Assembly: GCA_047602905.1 (NCBI GenBank)
Contig: JBLKOP010000001.1
Location: 115,438 to 179,437, forward strand
DNA: 64,000 nt
Direction of reading: 5' to 3'
Source: SKIA01 sp047602905
GTDB lineage: Archaea > Nanobdellota > Nanobdellia > Woesearchaeales > SKIA01
How positions within the stretch are numbered: the stretch's first letter is position 1; the number at the start of each line of letters is the position of its first letter. A model generated the notes under the pieces. It was not told where the DNA came from, did no database searches, and worked only from the letters and a program-made list of their open reading frames with translations. Below, one piece after another: positions 7,971 to 17,598 of the stretch. The position numbers were made by a program, and so were the translations under genes.

Positions 7971-9100
7971 TAGAATAATCCTCCAAAGAGTCCTGCAAAC
8001 AACGAAGCAGAAACAACATACAAAACTAATGAAACAGCAACGAAAACAGGAATGAGACGAACACCACGCTGAGAACTACCTGACTGAATAACACCAATAA
8101 TAAGAGCACTAATAGTAGCAGAGCCAGTAAGAACAACAAAACTAAAAACACGAAAATCAACTAAGCGAATAGCGTTTGTAGAAATACTAAACATAGCAGA
8201 AGAACCCCCATCACCAAGGTTACTTACAATAGAGCTAATAACTACTAATAACTGCGTAGCAAGACCAAAAAGGATTGGAGCAGCAAGAACAGCAGCAAAA
8301 CCAATAAAGATAACGTACGTCATAACATTAGCAGCCATCTCCTCCTGCAAGATACGCTGATCTTGGATATCAACAGAAATTTTATGCAACAAATCAGCGA
8401 TGTGACTACCAGCAGCAATACCCTCAAGTAACAAGTTAATTGAGCGAGTAAGTAACAAACTATCATACTTCTTTGTGAACTGCATAAGCGCCTCATCAAG
8501 CTCCTCACCCGTAAGCACGTGCTTAGCAACAACCTCAACCTCCTTAGCAAGAACTCCAAAACGCGGACGAACAGCATACCACAACGCGCGATCAATAGGC
8601 ATACCAGCACCGATATTAGCAGCGGTTAATTGCAAGAAATCAGGAAGAACCTCCTCTACTTCGCGCCTACGAGCATCAATTTTCATATCCAAAACAAAAG
8701 AAGCAACAAGCTGGCATAACAACCAAACACCAAACAAGCCTAGAGTAAACAAAACAGCACTAAAAACAAGAACAAACAACAAAGAAAAATCGTTAGAAAC
8801 AGCAACGAAAACAACAAAGAAAAACCCAAGCAAACAACAAAGAAGAGCAGAAGAAAACAGCATGCGCTGATAAGAAGAAACACTCATCTCAACACCAGCC
8901 TTAGCAAGTAAGCGCTCCAAACGAACGTGCTGATAAGAAGACTTCTTCTTTTTCTGAGAAGAAGAGAAGAGACGCTTCTTCAAATCCTCTTTGTGCATTT
9001 CCTTATCAGAAAGCTCCTTAACCTTCTTTAAGTCCTTAGAGAGCTTGTCACGACTAAAGAAAGCGCGCAAGCGGTGTGTAAAAGAAGATTTCTTACTCAT
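7970..9100 (-). CDS. Pilus membrane platform protein (TadC/FlaJ-like, T2SF domain) 1
   Basis: 376 aa. A basic, charged cytoplasmic N-terminus (1-75) is followed by two membrane helices (about 82-135), a cytoplasmic T2SF helical domain (about 145-265; GMPIDRALWYAV and LTGEELDEAL are typical) and four more hydrophobic segments. These proteins form the inner-membrane platform on which the secretion ATPase assembles pilins. Immediately downstream of a second T2SF protein, as in archaeal pilus loci where two platform halves pair. The ATG at 9100 is 2 bases from the upstream stop. Confidence 0.85.
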   Translation of the reverse strand: MSKKSSFTHRLRAFFSRDKLSKDLKKVKELSDKEMHKEDLKKRLFSSSQKKKKSSYQHVRLERLLAKAGVEMSVSSYQRMLFSSALLCCLLGFFFVVFVAVSNDFSLLFVLVFSAVLFTLGLFGVWLLCQLVASFVLDMKIDARRREVEEVLPDFLQLTAANIGAGMPIDRALWYAVRPRFGVLAKEVEVVAKHVLTGEELDEALMQFTKKYDSLLLTRSINLLLEGIAAGSHIADLLHKISVDIQDQRILQEEMAANVMTYVIFIGFAAVLAAPILFGLATQLLVVISSIVSNLGDGGSSAMFSISTNAIRLVDFRVFSFVVLTGSATISALIIGVIQSGSSQRGVRLIPVFVAVSLVLYVVSASLFAGLFGGLF

Positions 9101-9102
9101 GA

Positions 9103-9915
9103 TTAATAGGATACTGAAGGACGCTGTGATTTAATAGTAGCAAGGAACATGAACTGCATAAACAATAAGAGACCAGCAGCGATAAGTAACGCAGCAAGAC
9201 TAATCTGAAAACCAATAAACGTAGCCATAACAATAACCATAATAGCACCAAGACTAGGAAGAATCACCGCAATCATCATATAAAACATCGCTAACGGATT
9301 TAGCTTACGACCGTACTCAACAACCTCGATTTGTTGCTGACGAGTAATTTGGTCAATAGCAACGCGCAAACTATCAGCAATCGCGCTACCAGTGCGCAAA
9401 CTATCAGCAATCGCGCTACCAGTGCGCAAACTATTAAGGATCTGCCATAACAACTTACGTAAAGCATCACTAGGAGCGTACTCGATAAGCTCGTTTAACG
9501 CGCGATCCATGCTCGTTCCTAAACCGACTTTATCAACGATTTCTTGAAAGTACTTACCCACCTCAGGATAGTTCTTTGCAAGGTTTTGAAACGTCTTATG
9601 CAAAGCAACACCTGCTTCTATCTCAATAACAAGAAACCTACCCGCGTAGGTGAGCTCCTGATTAAGCGCTTTTGCTAACTGAATAATCCTGATATCAACG
9701 TAATGTAAGAAATACAAGAAAAACAGCGGAAACAACACAACAGCAAGTAAAGAAGCAACTGATTGCGTAAAGAAAAACGCGATAAGAACAATACCAAAGG
9801 TAAGCATAGCAGCAGAAACAACGGTTTTTTTCAGGTAATACTCAGGCGAGTCAGACATACGAGCAGTGCGTAACTTATGGTTTAAGCCAGGCATACGAGA
9901 AGCAAGCCACTTCAT
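9103..9915 (-). CDS. Pilus membrane platform protein (TadB/FlaJ-like, T2SF domain) 2
   Basis: 270 aa. Two helices (about 33-72), a T2SF domain (about 80-190) and two C-terminal helices. It overlaps the ATPase gene by 4 bases (ATGA), tight translational coupling. Oddity: residues RTGSAIADSL are perfectly duplicated by a 30-base direct repeat (9364-9434), adding ten residues to a helix of the T2SF domain. The reading frame is preserved. Family membership is secure; whether the duplicated form works normally is unknown. Confidence 0.85.
   Translation of the reverse strand: MKWLASRMPGLNHKLRTARMSDSPEYYLKKTVVSAAMLTFGIVLIAFFFTQSVASLLAVVLFPLFFLYFLHYVDIRIIQLAKALNQELTYAGRFLVIEIEAGVALHKTFQNLAKNYPEVGKYFQEIVDKVGLGTSMDRALNELIEYAPSDALRKLLWQILNSLRTGSAIADSLRTGSAIADSLRVAIDQITRQQQIEVVEYGRKLNPLAMFYMMIAVILPSLGAIMVIVMATFIGFQISLAALLIAAGLLLFMQFMFLATIKSQRPSVSY
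9364..9434. repeat. 30-base in-frame tandem duplication
   Basis: Two identical 30-base copies (9364-9393 and 9394-9423), each starting gcgcaaactatcagcaatcg, followed by 11 bases of a third copy (9424-9434). The repeat encodes a ten-residue duplication in the T2SF protein. Perfect identity indicates a recent slippage/duplication event or an assembly artefact. Confidence 0.9.
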
Positions 9916-11654
9916 GAAGACTCCTCCAAAGAAGGAAGGTTCTTCTTCTCCTTAACAAAACGCAACAAAAACTCCTTATCAGTATAGTACTCCGCAAAGA
10001 CGCGACCAACTGCATCAACACTTTCGATTCGTAACTCAACAAGGTACTCAAGAACACGAGTTTTTTCTTTCAAATCTTTCTCAATACCTGCCTTACTCAT
10101 ACCCGTATACAGTTTAAGAGTATCATAGAGCGTTTTTGAAGCGTTCTTCGTTACTAACTTGTCTTTTTTGTTATCGTACTGCTTAAGAACATTAACTGTA
10201 CCGTCCTTAAGAACCTCGCCTATTTGAAACGTTCGTCGCTTCCCGTTTCTGCGGTTTCTGAACTGATTAATAACCAGACTAATAGCAGGAAGCATGCTTT
10301 TAGGAACATTAATAGGCGGGTTGGTAAGTCTATCAACAGCTTCTTCTACGTTATTTGCGTGAAACGTAGCGTACACGCTATGACCTGTATGGATCGCTTC
10401 AAAAAGCGTCTCAGCCTCTTTTTGACGTCTAATCTCTCCTACAAAAATTCTGTCTGGACGCATACGAAGACTATTCACAAGCAAGTCCTGCATACTCACC
10501 TCACCTTTTTGCTCAGCGTTAGGCTGACGAGTACTCATAGGAACCCAGTGCAAGAACTTAGGAAGAAGCAACTCGCGAGTATCCTCGATAGTAATGATGC
10601 GCTGCTCAGGAGGAATAAAACTTGCAAGAACATTAAGCGTGCTTGTCTTTCCACTCGCAGTACCTCCAGTAATAAGAGCTGATAGCTCGTACTGCATAGC
10701 AAGCCAGATAAGAGCAGCTGCCTCAGCACTCATTGTCTTACTCGTAAGCAGCTTCGTAATCGTCCACGGATCGCGACTAAACTTTCTAATAGTCATGGTG
10801 TGGCCTTGCGTACTAATAGGGGTAAGTGTCGCGTTAACACGATCTCCCTCTTGCAAGTGAGCATCTAGTAACGGAGTCATCATCGTGAGTTGGCGACCAG
10901 TTTTTCGCGCAATAGTCGTTGCGTAGTGCTTGGTTTGCTCCTCACTATCTAAAACAACATTTGTCTTACACCAACCGTGCGTTTTATGAAACACCCACAC
11001 AGGCTCAGAAGAACTATTAACAGTGATTTCTTCGAGCTGATGATCATCCATAAGAATATCCAGGCTTCCTAGACCAAGGCTTTTTTCTATCAGGTACGTT
11101 GTTAAGAACCCTCTTGTTTTCTCATCGCTTTCAGGAAAGTAACGCTCAATAAGTACTTGGATTGTTTCTGTGAAGCGCTCCTCAATAACTTCGCTGTGCT
11201 GCTCATCAGTAATATCAACAATACCTAAATTTACTTTGTCAATAAGCACGTTACGGATGCGCTCAAGAATACGCTCAGTTGTCTCACTAATATTTGCTAT
11301 TTGTACTCGGTACTGCTTTACAAACTCGCTTGGTACACGAAGAACCTCAATAGTAATAGGGATGTCTTTTGAGTGATAATCATAGGTGTCAAGAACTTCT
11401 TCTTTCTTATTCGTACGAGGAGCTTTTGCGTTCTTTTTCGTGGACGAAGTTTTTTTCTTTTTGGGAGAAGAAGAGGTTTTAGAAGCAGACTTCTTCTTGT
11501 GAGTAGAGGAAGGTTTAGGAGCAGACTTCTTTTTTTTAGAAGAAGTTTTTGCAGGTGTTTTCTGAGAAGATTTCTTAGCAGAAGAAGATTTTTTCTGAGA
11601 AGATGCTTTCTTACTTGTCTTCTTTACTGACTTTTTTTGTACCAATTCACTCAC
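9912..11654 (-). CDS. Type IV pilus/archaellum assembly ATPase (FlaI/TadA/VirB11-like)
   Basis: 580 aa. Residues 1-90 are an extreme Lys/Ser-rich, low-complexity tail with repeated KKxSS units, unusual for this family. The secretion-ATPase core follows: Walker A GGTASGKTST (about 338-347), ITIEDTREL (Asp box), Walker B FVGEIRRQKEAET, and the His box HTGHSVYATFHANN. It powers pilin insertion. The start is uncertain: GTG at 11654 is embedded in GAGGTGA, whereas TTG at 11645 lies 5 bases after that Shine-Dalgarno-like site and may be the true start. The gene downstream overlaps by 4 bases; the cluster continues with both platform proteins. Confidence 0.9.
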   Translation of the reverse strand: MSELVQKKSVKKTSKKASSQKKSSSAKKSSQKTPAKTSSKKKKSAPKPSSTHKKKSASKTSSSPKKKKTSSTKKNAKAPRTNKKEEVLDTYDYHSKDIPITIEVLRVPSEFVKQYRVQIANISETTERILERIRNVLIDKVNLGIVDITDEQHSEVIEERFTETIQVLIERYFPESDEKTRGFLTTYLIEKSLGLGSLDILMDDHQLEEITVNSSSEPVWVFHKTHGWCKTNVVLDSEEQTKHYATTIARKTGRQLTMMTPLLDAHLQEGDRVNATLTPISTQGHTMTIRKFSRDPWTITKLLTSKTMSAEAAALIWLAMQYELSALITGGTASGKTSTLNVLASFIPPEQRIITIEDTRELLLPKFLHWVPMSTRQPNAEQKGEVSMQDLLVNSLRMRPDRIFVGEIRRQKEAETLFEAIHTGHSVYATFHANNVEEAVDRLTNPPINVPKSMLPAISLVINQFRNRRNGKRRTFQIGEVLKDGTVNVLKQYDNKKDKLVTKNASKTLYDTLKLYTGMSKAGIEKDLKEKTRVLEYLVELRIESVDAVGRVFAEYYTDKEFLLRFVKEKKNLPSLEESS

Positions 11655-11671
11655 CTCGTAATCTTTTTTTG

Positions 11672-12820
11672 TTATCCAAACATATGCTTTGCTATCTCTT
11701 GTAACTTTTTCTTATAGGAAGTATGCTGTTTTTCAAGCGTATCAAACTTCTTCTGCAAATCAACGAGTTGCTTATGCGTTTGTGCTTTACCAGCGACTCT
11801 AAAACTCACAGCAGACTTGTGTAGCAATTCATACTCAGCAGCTAGTTGTTTACGCTGCTTCTCAAGCTCCTCAAGCTCTTTATCCCCGTCAAGGCGGTTC
11901 TTAAAGAACTTCTCAAACTTCTTAGCAACCTTCTTTGACTCCTCAACATCCTTATTAATACGCTTCTTAGCCTCCTGAGCTGCAAGAACAATCTCTTCGT
12001 GCATCGCCTTAATCTCTTTTTCGTGCTTTTTACGCTGCTGCTCTAGCGAATCAAGATTCTTTGTTTCTATCGAATCAACTCGTGAGCGCTCGTTTGCAAT
12101 TTGCTCTTTTAAGGAATCAATGTGCTTATGCGTTTTAGTAATTCCTTGTGATTGCTCTGTAAGCTCCTTCTTTGCTCGTACAAGAAGCTCATCAATCTCA
12201 TCAGCTTTCTGAGATAAAGAATCTTTTAAGGATTCTAAGGATTCAAGACTTTTTTCTTGTTCTCCAAGCGCCTCTTCTTGCTCATCAAGCTCTCCAAGTA
12301 AGGAAGAGAAACGCTTTCTTTCCTGCTCTAAAAGACTATGAGCCTGAGTAATTTTTTTCTCGTACTTAGCAAACTCGTTTTCTATATCCTCATCAATAGC
12401 TTGTTTTGCTTTCTCATACTTCTCAAGTTCCTTAAGCTGCTTTCTGACAGCATCTACTTCTCCGCCAAGATCCTTTTTTAGTGCTACAAACTGCTCTTTT
12501 ACTTGCTGCGCGTTATCGTGATGCTGCTCTAACTGCATGAGCGCGGAGTCCACTTTACGAATAAACATGTCTTTTTTGTTACTAAAATCTTTTGCGTGCT
12601 TCGCTAATTCTTTATCAGAGACTTCTCGTAACTTCAGGTACGTTTGTGAAAGGCTGTACTCAAGAGTTATGAGTTGTTCTTCTTCTAAAAACTCAGCCCA
12701 CTCACTCACAACAAGTTTACTAACGCCTAAACTTTTAGCTGCTTGAGAAACACTTATCTTTTCTTCTTTCTCAATAAGCTGTATAAGCCGGTCAACACCT
12801 GTTTCTATGTCTTCTCTCAC
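11672..12820 (-). CDS. HTH plus long coiled-coil protein
   Basis: 382 aa. The first 65 residues look like a winged-helix/HTH unit (KISVSQAAKSLGVSKLVVSEWAEFLEEEQLI). The remainder, about 70-375, is an almost continuous Lys/Glu/Gln-rich coiled coil. GTG start at 12820, supported by a TATA-like cttataaag about 27 bases upstream on the minus strand (leaderless). It sits directly ahead of the pilus ATPase and probably belongs to that operon. Function is not known; an assembly, scaffolding or regulatory role for the pilus is a context-based guess. Confidence 0.7.
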   Translation of the reverse strand: MREDIETGVDRLIQLIEKEEKISVSQAAKSLGVSKLVVSEWAEFLEEEQLITLEYSLSQTYLKLREVSDKELAKHAKDFSNKKDMFIRKVDSALMQLEQHHDNAQQVKEQFVALKKDLGGEVDAVRKQLKELEKYEKAKQAIDEDIENEFAKYEKKITQAHSLLEQERKRFSSLLGELDEQEEALGEQEKSLESLESLKDSLSQKADEIDELLVRAKKELTEQSQGITKTHKHIDSLKEQIANERSRVDSIETKNLDSLEQQRKKHEKEIKAMHEEIVLAAQEAKKRINKDVEESKKVAKKFEKFFKNRLDGDKELEELEKQRKQLAAEYELLHKSAVSFRVAGKAQTHKQLVDLQKKFDTLEKQHTSYKKKLQEIAKHMFG

Positions 12821-12844
12821 AAAACAGTTATGAACAAAGACGCT

Positions 12845-13198
12845 TTATAAGACTTTCTTGTCCCAACTAATACGATCACCTACACGTACATTCTTTGCGC
12901 TTCCTGCGTGCAGTTCTATAACGTAGCGAGTATTAGCAATTCCTGCTGCGTGCAGCTGGAAAGGTTGTAACGTCTTTTTCTGCAGTACGTTCTTATCTTT
13001 ATCCAACCAAAGAGCATCTATTGCAAAGAATACGAAGAGGTTGGTTAAGTGCCACTTACTCGCTCTTTTAAGAAGAAACACCCATCCTTGGTTAGTAAGA
13101 GGTTTTCTAAACATTAATCCGTGTGCTTGTCCAAAAAAACTCTTTACAAGAATTGTTTGTTCTGCAAGTACTTCTTGAGTAGTAGCGTTTTGTATCAT
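12845..13198 (-). CDS. DUF192 family protein
   Basis: 117 aa. The motifs GLMFRKPL, LTNLFVFFAIDALWLDKDKNVL and YVIELHAGSAKNVRVGDRISW are characteristic of DUF192, a small beta-barrel family found in bacteria and archaea with no firm function. Many members carry a signal peptide; this one does not. It overlaps the upstream gene by 4 bases, so it belongs to the vWA/pilin operon. Confidence 0.85.
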   Translation of the reverse strand: MIQNATTQEVLAEQTILVKSFFGQAHGLMFRKPLTNQGWVFLLKRASKWHLTNLFVFFAIDALWLDKDKNVLQKKTLQPFQLHAAGIANTRYVIELHAGSAKNVRVGDRISWDKKVL

Positions 13199-14121
13199 GT
13201 CGTTTTACCCTCTGCATCATACACCGCTAGGTTATCGTTATCAAGAACGAACTCACTAGGCATGTTTATGATAGTATTAGTAGATGTTGGTACACCAGCG
13301 AAGTAGCGGTAGTCTACGAGGCTTCTATCAGTAAACACCGGTACGTCTTGCGTATTAAGGTTATTGATGTTGACTAACGAAGCAATTCCGTACTCGCTTG
13401 CGGAGAGGTTATTACTAAAGCGCATTAAGAAACTGGGTGCTTGCTGGTGAGGGACGTAGTAGCTGTTATTATAAAGAAGTTGCAGGTTTGTTGTGTCGTT
13501 ATCAGCAGTTATGTACGGCTTGGTAACGTTACTACGTGTTATTACGTTAGGAACGCGTCCTTGCGTCTGCACAGCGTAGAGAGGATCACGTAATTGCTCA
13601 ATAGAGAACTCACTTGTGAGTGTTGTCGTATAGTTCCACGACGTTTGCTCATCACGCGTCTGAACAAACGTGCGAGTAGTGCTTGCTACTTCTACCGTGA
13701 ACGCATCCACGTGCTTGATAGAAACGTTTTGTATGCTCAAACTAAAGTCAAGGCCTATTTGTGAAGCGATTTCTTGCATGCGTAACTCAAAAACACCAAG
13801 AGTAGCGTCATCCATTACTTCATAAGAAATATTATTAATTGAACCAATAGTAATGATTTCTAAAAAAGCGATGTTAACGTCATCAAGGTACTCTCCTGTG
13901 TTCGTAACGTGCTCTTCAAGACCAAGAAGAGAACGATAAGCAGTTATTTGTAGTGCTCGAGGAAAGTCCTGCTCGAACTGCTGGATGAAACGATCAGCGG
14001 AGAGGATGTGCTCGTGGGCTTGTGAAGAAGAACTACTACTGCTATACGTAAGAAGCGTTACGCCAATAACTGCTACGACAACAAAGGTTACGATACTAAA
14101 GATGTACGCTTTCTTGTTCAT
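13195..14121 (-). CDS. Pilus-locus surface protein, single N-terminal TM
   Basis: 308 aa from the ATG at 14121 (MNKKAYIF). A short basic N-terminus and one hydrophobic helix (about 7-27) are followed by a Ser run and an extracellular domain rich in Asn/Thr with many N-x-S/T sequons. The architecture (basic, hydrophobic helix, large beta-rich domain) resembles a minor pilin-like or anchored surface subunit. It overlaps the vWA gene by 4 bases (ATGA) and the DUF192 gene by 4 bases. No family recognised. Confidence 0.7.
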   Translation of the reverse strand: MNKKAYIFSIVTFVVVAVIGVTLLTYSSSSSSSQAHEHILSADRFIQQFEQDFPRALQITAYRSLLGLEEHVTNTGEYLDDVNIAFLEIITIGSINNISYEVMDDATLGVFELRMQEIASQIGLDFSLSIQNVSIKHVDAFTVEVASTTRTFVQTRDEQTSWNYTTTLTSEFSIEQLRDPLYAVQTQGRVPNVITRSNVTKPYITADNDTTNLQLLYNNSYYVPHQQAPSFLMRFSNNLSASEYGIASLVNINNLNTQDVPVFTDRSLVDYRYFAGVPTSTNTIINMPSEFVLDNDNLAVYDAEGKTT

Positions 14122-16811
14122 CGCCACACCTCTGTCTGAACAAGAATAGGACCCCACAAAAACGGAATGTTTCCTACTTGTGTAAGAATAATCTCTAAAT
14201 CCTCGGATTCAAGACTTACAAAGATACTTCCGTCATTAGCGAAGTCTAGAGCGCTAAGAAGCTCATAAACAGCTACTTGTAAAGCGTCAGTAGAGTCATA
14301 CAAAATATTTTCTGAAGTGTAGCTGCACTGATTAAGCCCTGCGTAGCTTTCAGGAACACTGAGTTCTTGAATGCTTGCGTCATCGTTTTCTATCTGCCAA
14401 TGACACCCCTCTGCGTTTGCAAGCACGCTTGTTCGCGCACTAGCTGCAGGAACTCTTGCGGTGTATATGACGGTGTTGTGCTCGCTACAAGCAGTGATGT
14501 TTGTTGGGGAATCAGCGGTCTGAACAAATAGCTCATTAGATGAGGAAAGCACGTCTAGAGGGAGGTGGATTCTGTGCGGATCACCTAGTCGAGGATACGA
14601 AACGAAGTATTCTGAGAGGTTATAGACTGTTTGTCCATTAACTGTTACGAGACTCGTCCAGTGAGAGCCGCTATAACTCGTGAGTAAAACCTCTTGAAGA
14701 ATGAGTTCTTCAGGAAAAACTACTGTTCCAGAACAACCAGGTATCGTTGGTGTTTGGCGAGTAATTTCTATTTGTGACTGACCAACGTTCTCAAAGACTT
14801 CTTGGTGCTCAGCAAGAATATAACTTTGTCCGTATAAGGTGCTTAGAGTTGGTTCTTCAGGAAGAATAGCTGTTTGTGACTCTAACGTTATTGTTTCAAG
14901 TATTTGGTAGCTGACGTTTTGGTATAACTCGATAAGCGTGTCTATGTCGTTTGAAGTCGCAAACGTTCCATTAGTGATGTTTGCTGTTGTTTGCAAAGCC
15001 TCAACTGCTTTACTACACGTATCTAAGGGCCCAAAACCGATGGTGTGCACGGTAACGTTAAAGTCTTCTTTAAGCGCTTGTGCCACTGCGTACATATTAG
15101 TAATTGCAGGATCACAACTGTTGTCTGTACATAACGAACTAAATTCGTTGCAGTTCTGTCCAGGAACGTCACAAACTCCCTCGCAAATCTCCTCTCCAAA
15201 AACGTTGCTTTGCGAGTCACAACCAGCTCCTGTGCAGTGAGTGGGTATTCCATCACTCATAAGAATGACGTGTCGAGTGCGGTTTTCTTCATACGTACTT
15301 GCAAATACGCTGTACGCTTCGCTAAGAGCACAGGCCAGACACGTCTTTCCTGAACCTTGATTAGGAAACTGGCTTGTTACAGTCTCATAATACCCTATCA
15401 GCGCTTCTTTATCCTCTGGATTGTTGTACGTGTATACTTGGTTATTAACAAAATGCACTGGCCAGAGACGATTTCCTGAGTAATTTAGAACAATAGTAAC
15501 GACTTCTTTGTCTAAGCAACGCGCCAAATGAGTTCTTCTAATACTCTCTGAAGAATACACTTGGTTTTCGCACTCACGAACGTTTCCGCTATTACCTTGG
15601 CTCCAATCAGAAATACTTTTTTTCATGCTATCACTATAATCGGTGATTAAAACGACATCAGCACTTCCTCCAACAACAATTTCTGAGGTGGTGTTAAAAT
15701 TAGCAAAACGAAGAGGTATTGTTTTGTTACTTATCACAGAGTAATCAACCCCTGCTTGTAAGAAATCCTCGTTAGTAAGTGTTACGTCAACAAAGCCTGT
15801 CTGGTTGCTCTCATACACCGTCTTCTCTCCTACAGTAAAGTACGTTATTGCTTCAGGATCGTTTTGTTCATACACGAGACGAGCGGTGAGGCTGGTGAGT
15901 GTTTGAGGGATGTAAAACCCGTCATACAAATTAACTATTCCTTCTATTTGTGGAAAGGTGTACGTCGTGCTTGTTGCTTGTTGTGCTGAGGTAAGCGTGT
16001 CTGTAGTGTAACTAATTTTTAGGTTTGCTCCACTAATATACGCTTCTTGTAAGTTCGCGTACTGAATACTTACGTTATTTGCTCCTGGTTGTAAGGAGGA
16101 GTTGCAGTGCGTAAGATCAAACACGTCAGGAGTCATGTTAATACCGTTAACAGTGAGTTGCGCGCACGAGACGCTATTAAATAAAAGAGTAAATTCTTGA
16201 GGAGTGTCTACTTCAAAGAGAATGGATGATATCCGTGTGGAGTTTACATCATCAGGTAAAACGAAACTTTGCGTGATGTTTCCTTGACCAACGTATCCTC
16301 CAAAGAGCACAAACGTGCTCGTTACTTTATCCCTCACTCGTCGCAAGTACGCGCTACTACTTGTTCCCTGTAAGGGTTTTCCTTCATCAATACCAGTTAT
16401 TTGCTGATACCCTGTGCGCAGAGTTCCTGTGCTTAGAGGATGAGTTCTTCGCAGTAAATCAGTTCCTTGTATAGAAATCGCTAATCCCACGCTTTCAGGA
16501 ACACTTGAGTTAAGAAGAGTGATGAGTTCTTGAGTTCGTGTATCGTTTTGCACGTACAAATAGCCTAGCGCGTAGAGAAGACTATCAGTTGCTTGCAAGC
16601 CTGTCGTGTTAATAACGTCTAAAGACCATGTAGTGTTGAGTTCTTGAAGAGTCAAGGAGTTTAAGGATAGCAGCACGTCTTGAGAGGTGTATTGTGGCTG
16701 CACATCAATTGCTGGCTCTACAGCAAGGGATCCGTACAGAAGAAACGCTCCTGCAAGTATCATGACAGCAAAGACTGCGTCAAGAGTAAACAGCATTCCT
16801 ACTCGCGCCAA
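14118..16811 (-). CDS. vWA-domain surface protein with pilin-like N-terminus
   Basis: 897 aa. An N-terminal basic/hydrophobic segment (RVGMLFTLDAVFAVMILAG) resembles the pilin helices of its neighbours. About residues 385-630 form a von Willebrand A domain with the MIDAS motif DYSDS (VVLITDYSDSMKK), a later conserved Thr/Asp (VILMSDGIPTHC) and a cysteine-rich insert. vWA domains bind ligands through metal; here a tip adhesin for the pilus is a fair inference. Start is TTG at 16811: a GAGGTGAT Shine-Dalgarno site ends 3 bases before it. An ATG at 16796 is the alternative. It overlaps the pilin-like gene upstream (stop at 16799). Confidence 0.82.
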   Translation of the reverse strand: MARVGMLFTLDAVFAVMILAGAFLLYGSLAVEPAIDVQPQYTSQDVLLSLNSLTLQELNTTWSLDVINTTGLQATDSLLYALGYLYVQNDTRTQELITLLNSSVPESVGLAISIQGTDLLRRTHPLSTGTLRTGYQQITGIDEGKPLQGTSSSAYLRRVRDKVTSTFVLFGGYVGQGNITQSFVLPDDVNSTRISSILFEVDTPQEFTLLFNSVSCAQLTVNGINMTPDVFDLTHCNSSLQPGANNVSIQYANLQEAYISGANLKISYTTDTLTSAQQATSTTYTFPQIEGIVNLYDGFYIPQTLTSLTARLVYEQNDPEAITYFTVGEKTVYESNQTGFVDVTLTNEDFLQAGVDYSVISNKTIPLRFANFNTTSEIVVGGSADVVLITDYSDSMKKSISDWSQGNSGNVRECENQVYSSESIRRTHLARCLDKEVVTIVLNYSGNRLWPVHFVNNQVYTYNNPEDKEALIGYYETVTSQFPNQGSGKTCLACALSEAYSVFASTYEENRTRHVILMSDGIPTHCTGAGCDSQSNVFGEEICEGVCDVPGQNCNEFSSLCTDNSCDPAITNMYAVAQALKEDFNVTVHTIGFGPLDTCSKAVEALQTTANITNGTFATSNDIDTLIELYQNVSYQILETITLESQTAILPEEPTLSTLYGQSYILAEHQEVFENVGQSQIEITRQTPTIPGCSGTVVFPEELILQEVLLTSYSGSHWTSLVTVNGQTVYNLSEYFVSYPRLGDPHRIHLPLDVLSSSNELFVQTADSPTNITACSEHNTVIYTARVPAASARTSVLANAEGCHWQIENDDASIQELSVPESYAGLNQCSYTSENILYDSTDALQVAVYELLSALDFANDGSIFVSLESEDLEIILTQVGNIPFLWGPILVQTEVWR

Positions 16812-17218
16812 GCTATCACCTCTATAGGCGTTATTGTCGCGTTATACGCTGCGTAGCGAGTAAGCGCAGTTATTTGTTTTGCTTGTTGCGTTGGAGGAGT
16901 TCCTATACTTCCTAGGGTGGTGTTAACGTATATTCGTGACTGCACGCCCATATACGTTTCTAAAGGAATGCTTTGTGCTTGTGCGAAGAGTTCTTCGCTA
17001 AGGCGGTGGTTAGTGACTATTCCTGGAATAACTACTGTTGATTCGTTCCAAGAAGCGGGGTACGGACTAAATAATTGCTCCGCTGCTACGCGCGCATCAA
17101 CGTATATTTCTGGCGTTTGTGTTTGTGGAAGACCAAAGCTTGTAACAATAATTACTCCTGTAGTCATCAGCATAATTGCTAGGAGTAAATCAATCGTGTT
17201 TGCTTGTGCGCGCTTCAT
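16799..17218 (-). CDS. Minor pilin-like protein (class III-like signal)
   Basis: 139 aa. It begins MKRAQANTIDLLLAIMLMTTG: basic KR, AQ cleavage site and a hydrophobic helix, as in class III prepilins, although the usual Glu is absent (Asp at IDLLL). The globular part is short. One of three small consecutive pilin-like genes with 4-base overlaps, so made coordinately with the vWA protein. A minor pilin or tip-complex role is inferred. Confidence 0.78.
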   Translation of the reverse strand: MKRAQANTIDLLLAIMLMTTGVIIVTSFGLPQTQTPEIYVDARVAAEQLFSPYPASWNESTVVIPGIVTNHRLSEELFAQAQSIPLETYMGVQSRIYVNTTLGSIGTPPTQQAKQITALTRYAAYNATITPIEVIAWRE

Positions 17219-17598
17219 GAAACAATACGTACCTCTCCTGCTTCTTTAGTAATCACGTTTCTTCCCGCAGTCATGTTTGCAGTAACACTTGGTATTGAGC
17301 GAACAGCCTGGTAGTCAGTAACGCTTACGAACACCGCTGTAGGAGAGATTTCTATCTCGTAGGGGTGTGAGTGAATACTTGCTGGTAAAAAGATTTCTCT
17401 TCGGTACCCGTCGCGTACAGAAGAAGCAAGAAGGATTTCTTGTTGTATGTGTGAAGCAATACGTTCTGCTTCTTGTATTCTTGCGTCTTGAGACGCTCGT
17501 GACTCAACAACAAAAACTGTTGATAACAACCCAATAAGTACTAGTAAGGCAAAGCCGTGTATGAAGAGGTATTCAAGAGCGAATTGTGCGCGTTTCAT
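17215..17598 (-). CDS. Minor pilin with class III signal peptide
   Basis: 127 aa. The start MKRAQFALEYLFIHGFALLVL has the full class III pattern: KRAQ cleavage site, Glu at the conserved position, then a hydrophobic helix. The rest contains basic and beta-prone sequence typical of small pilins. It overlaps both neighbours by 4 bases (ATGA), so translation is coupled across the three-pilin set. Confidence 0.83.
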   Translation of the reverse strand: MKRAQFALEYLFIHGFALLVLIGLLSTVFVVESRASQDARIQEAERIASHIQQEILLASSVRDGYRREIFLPASIHSHPYEIEISPTAVFVSVTDYQAVRSIPSVTANMTAGRNVITKEAGEVRIVS

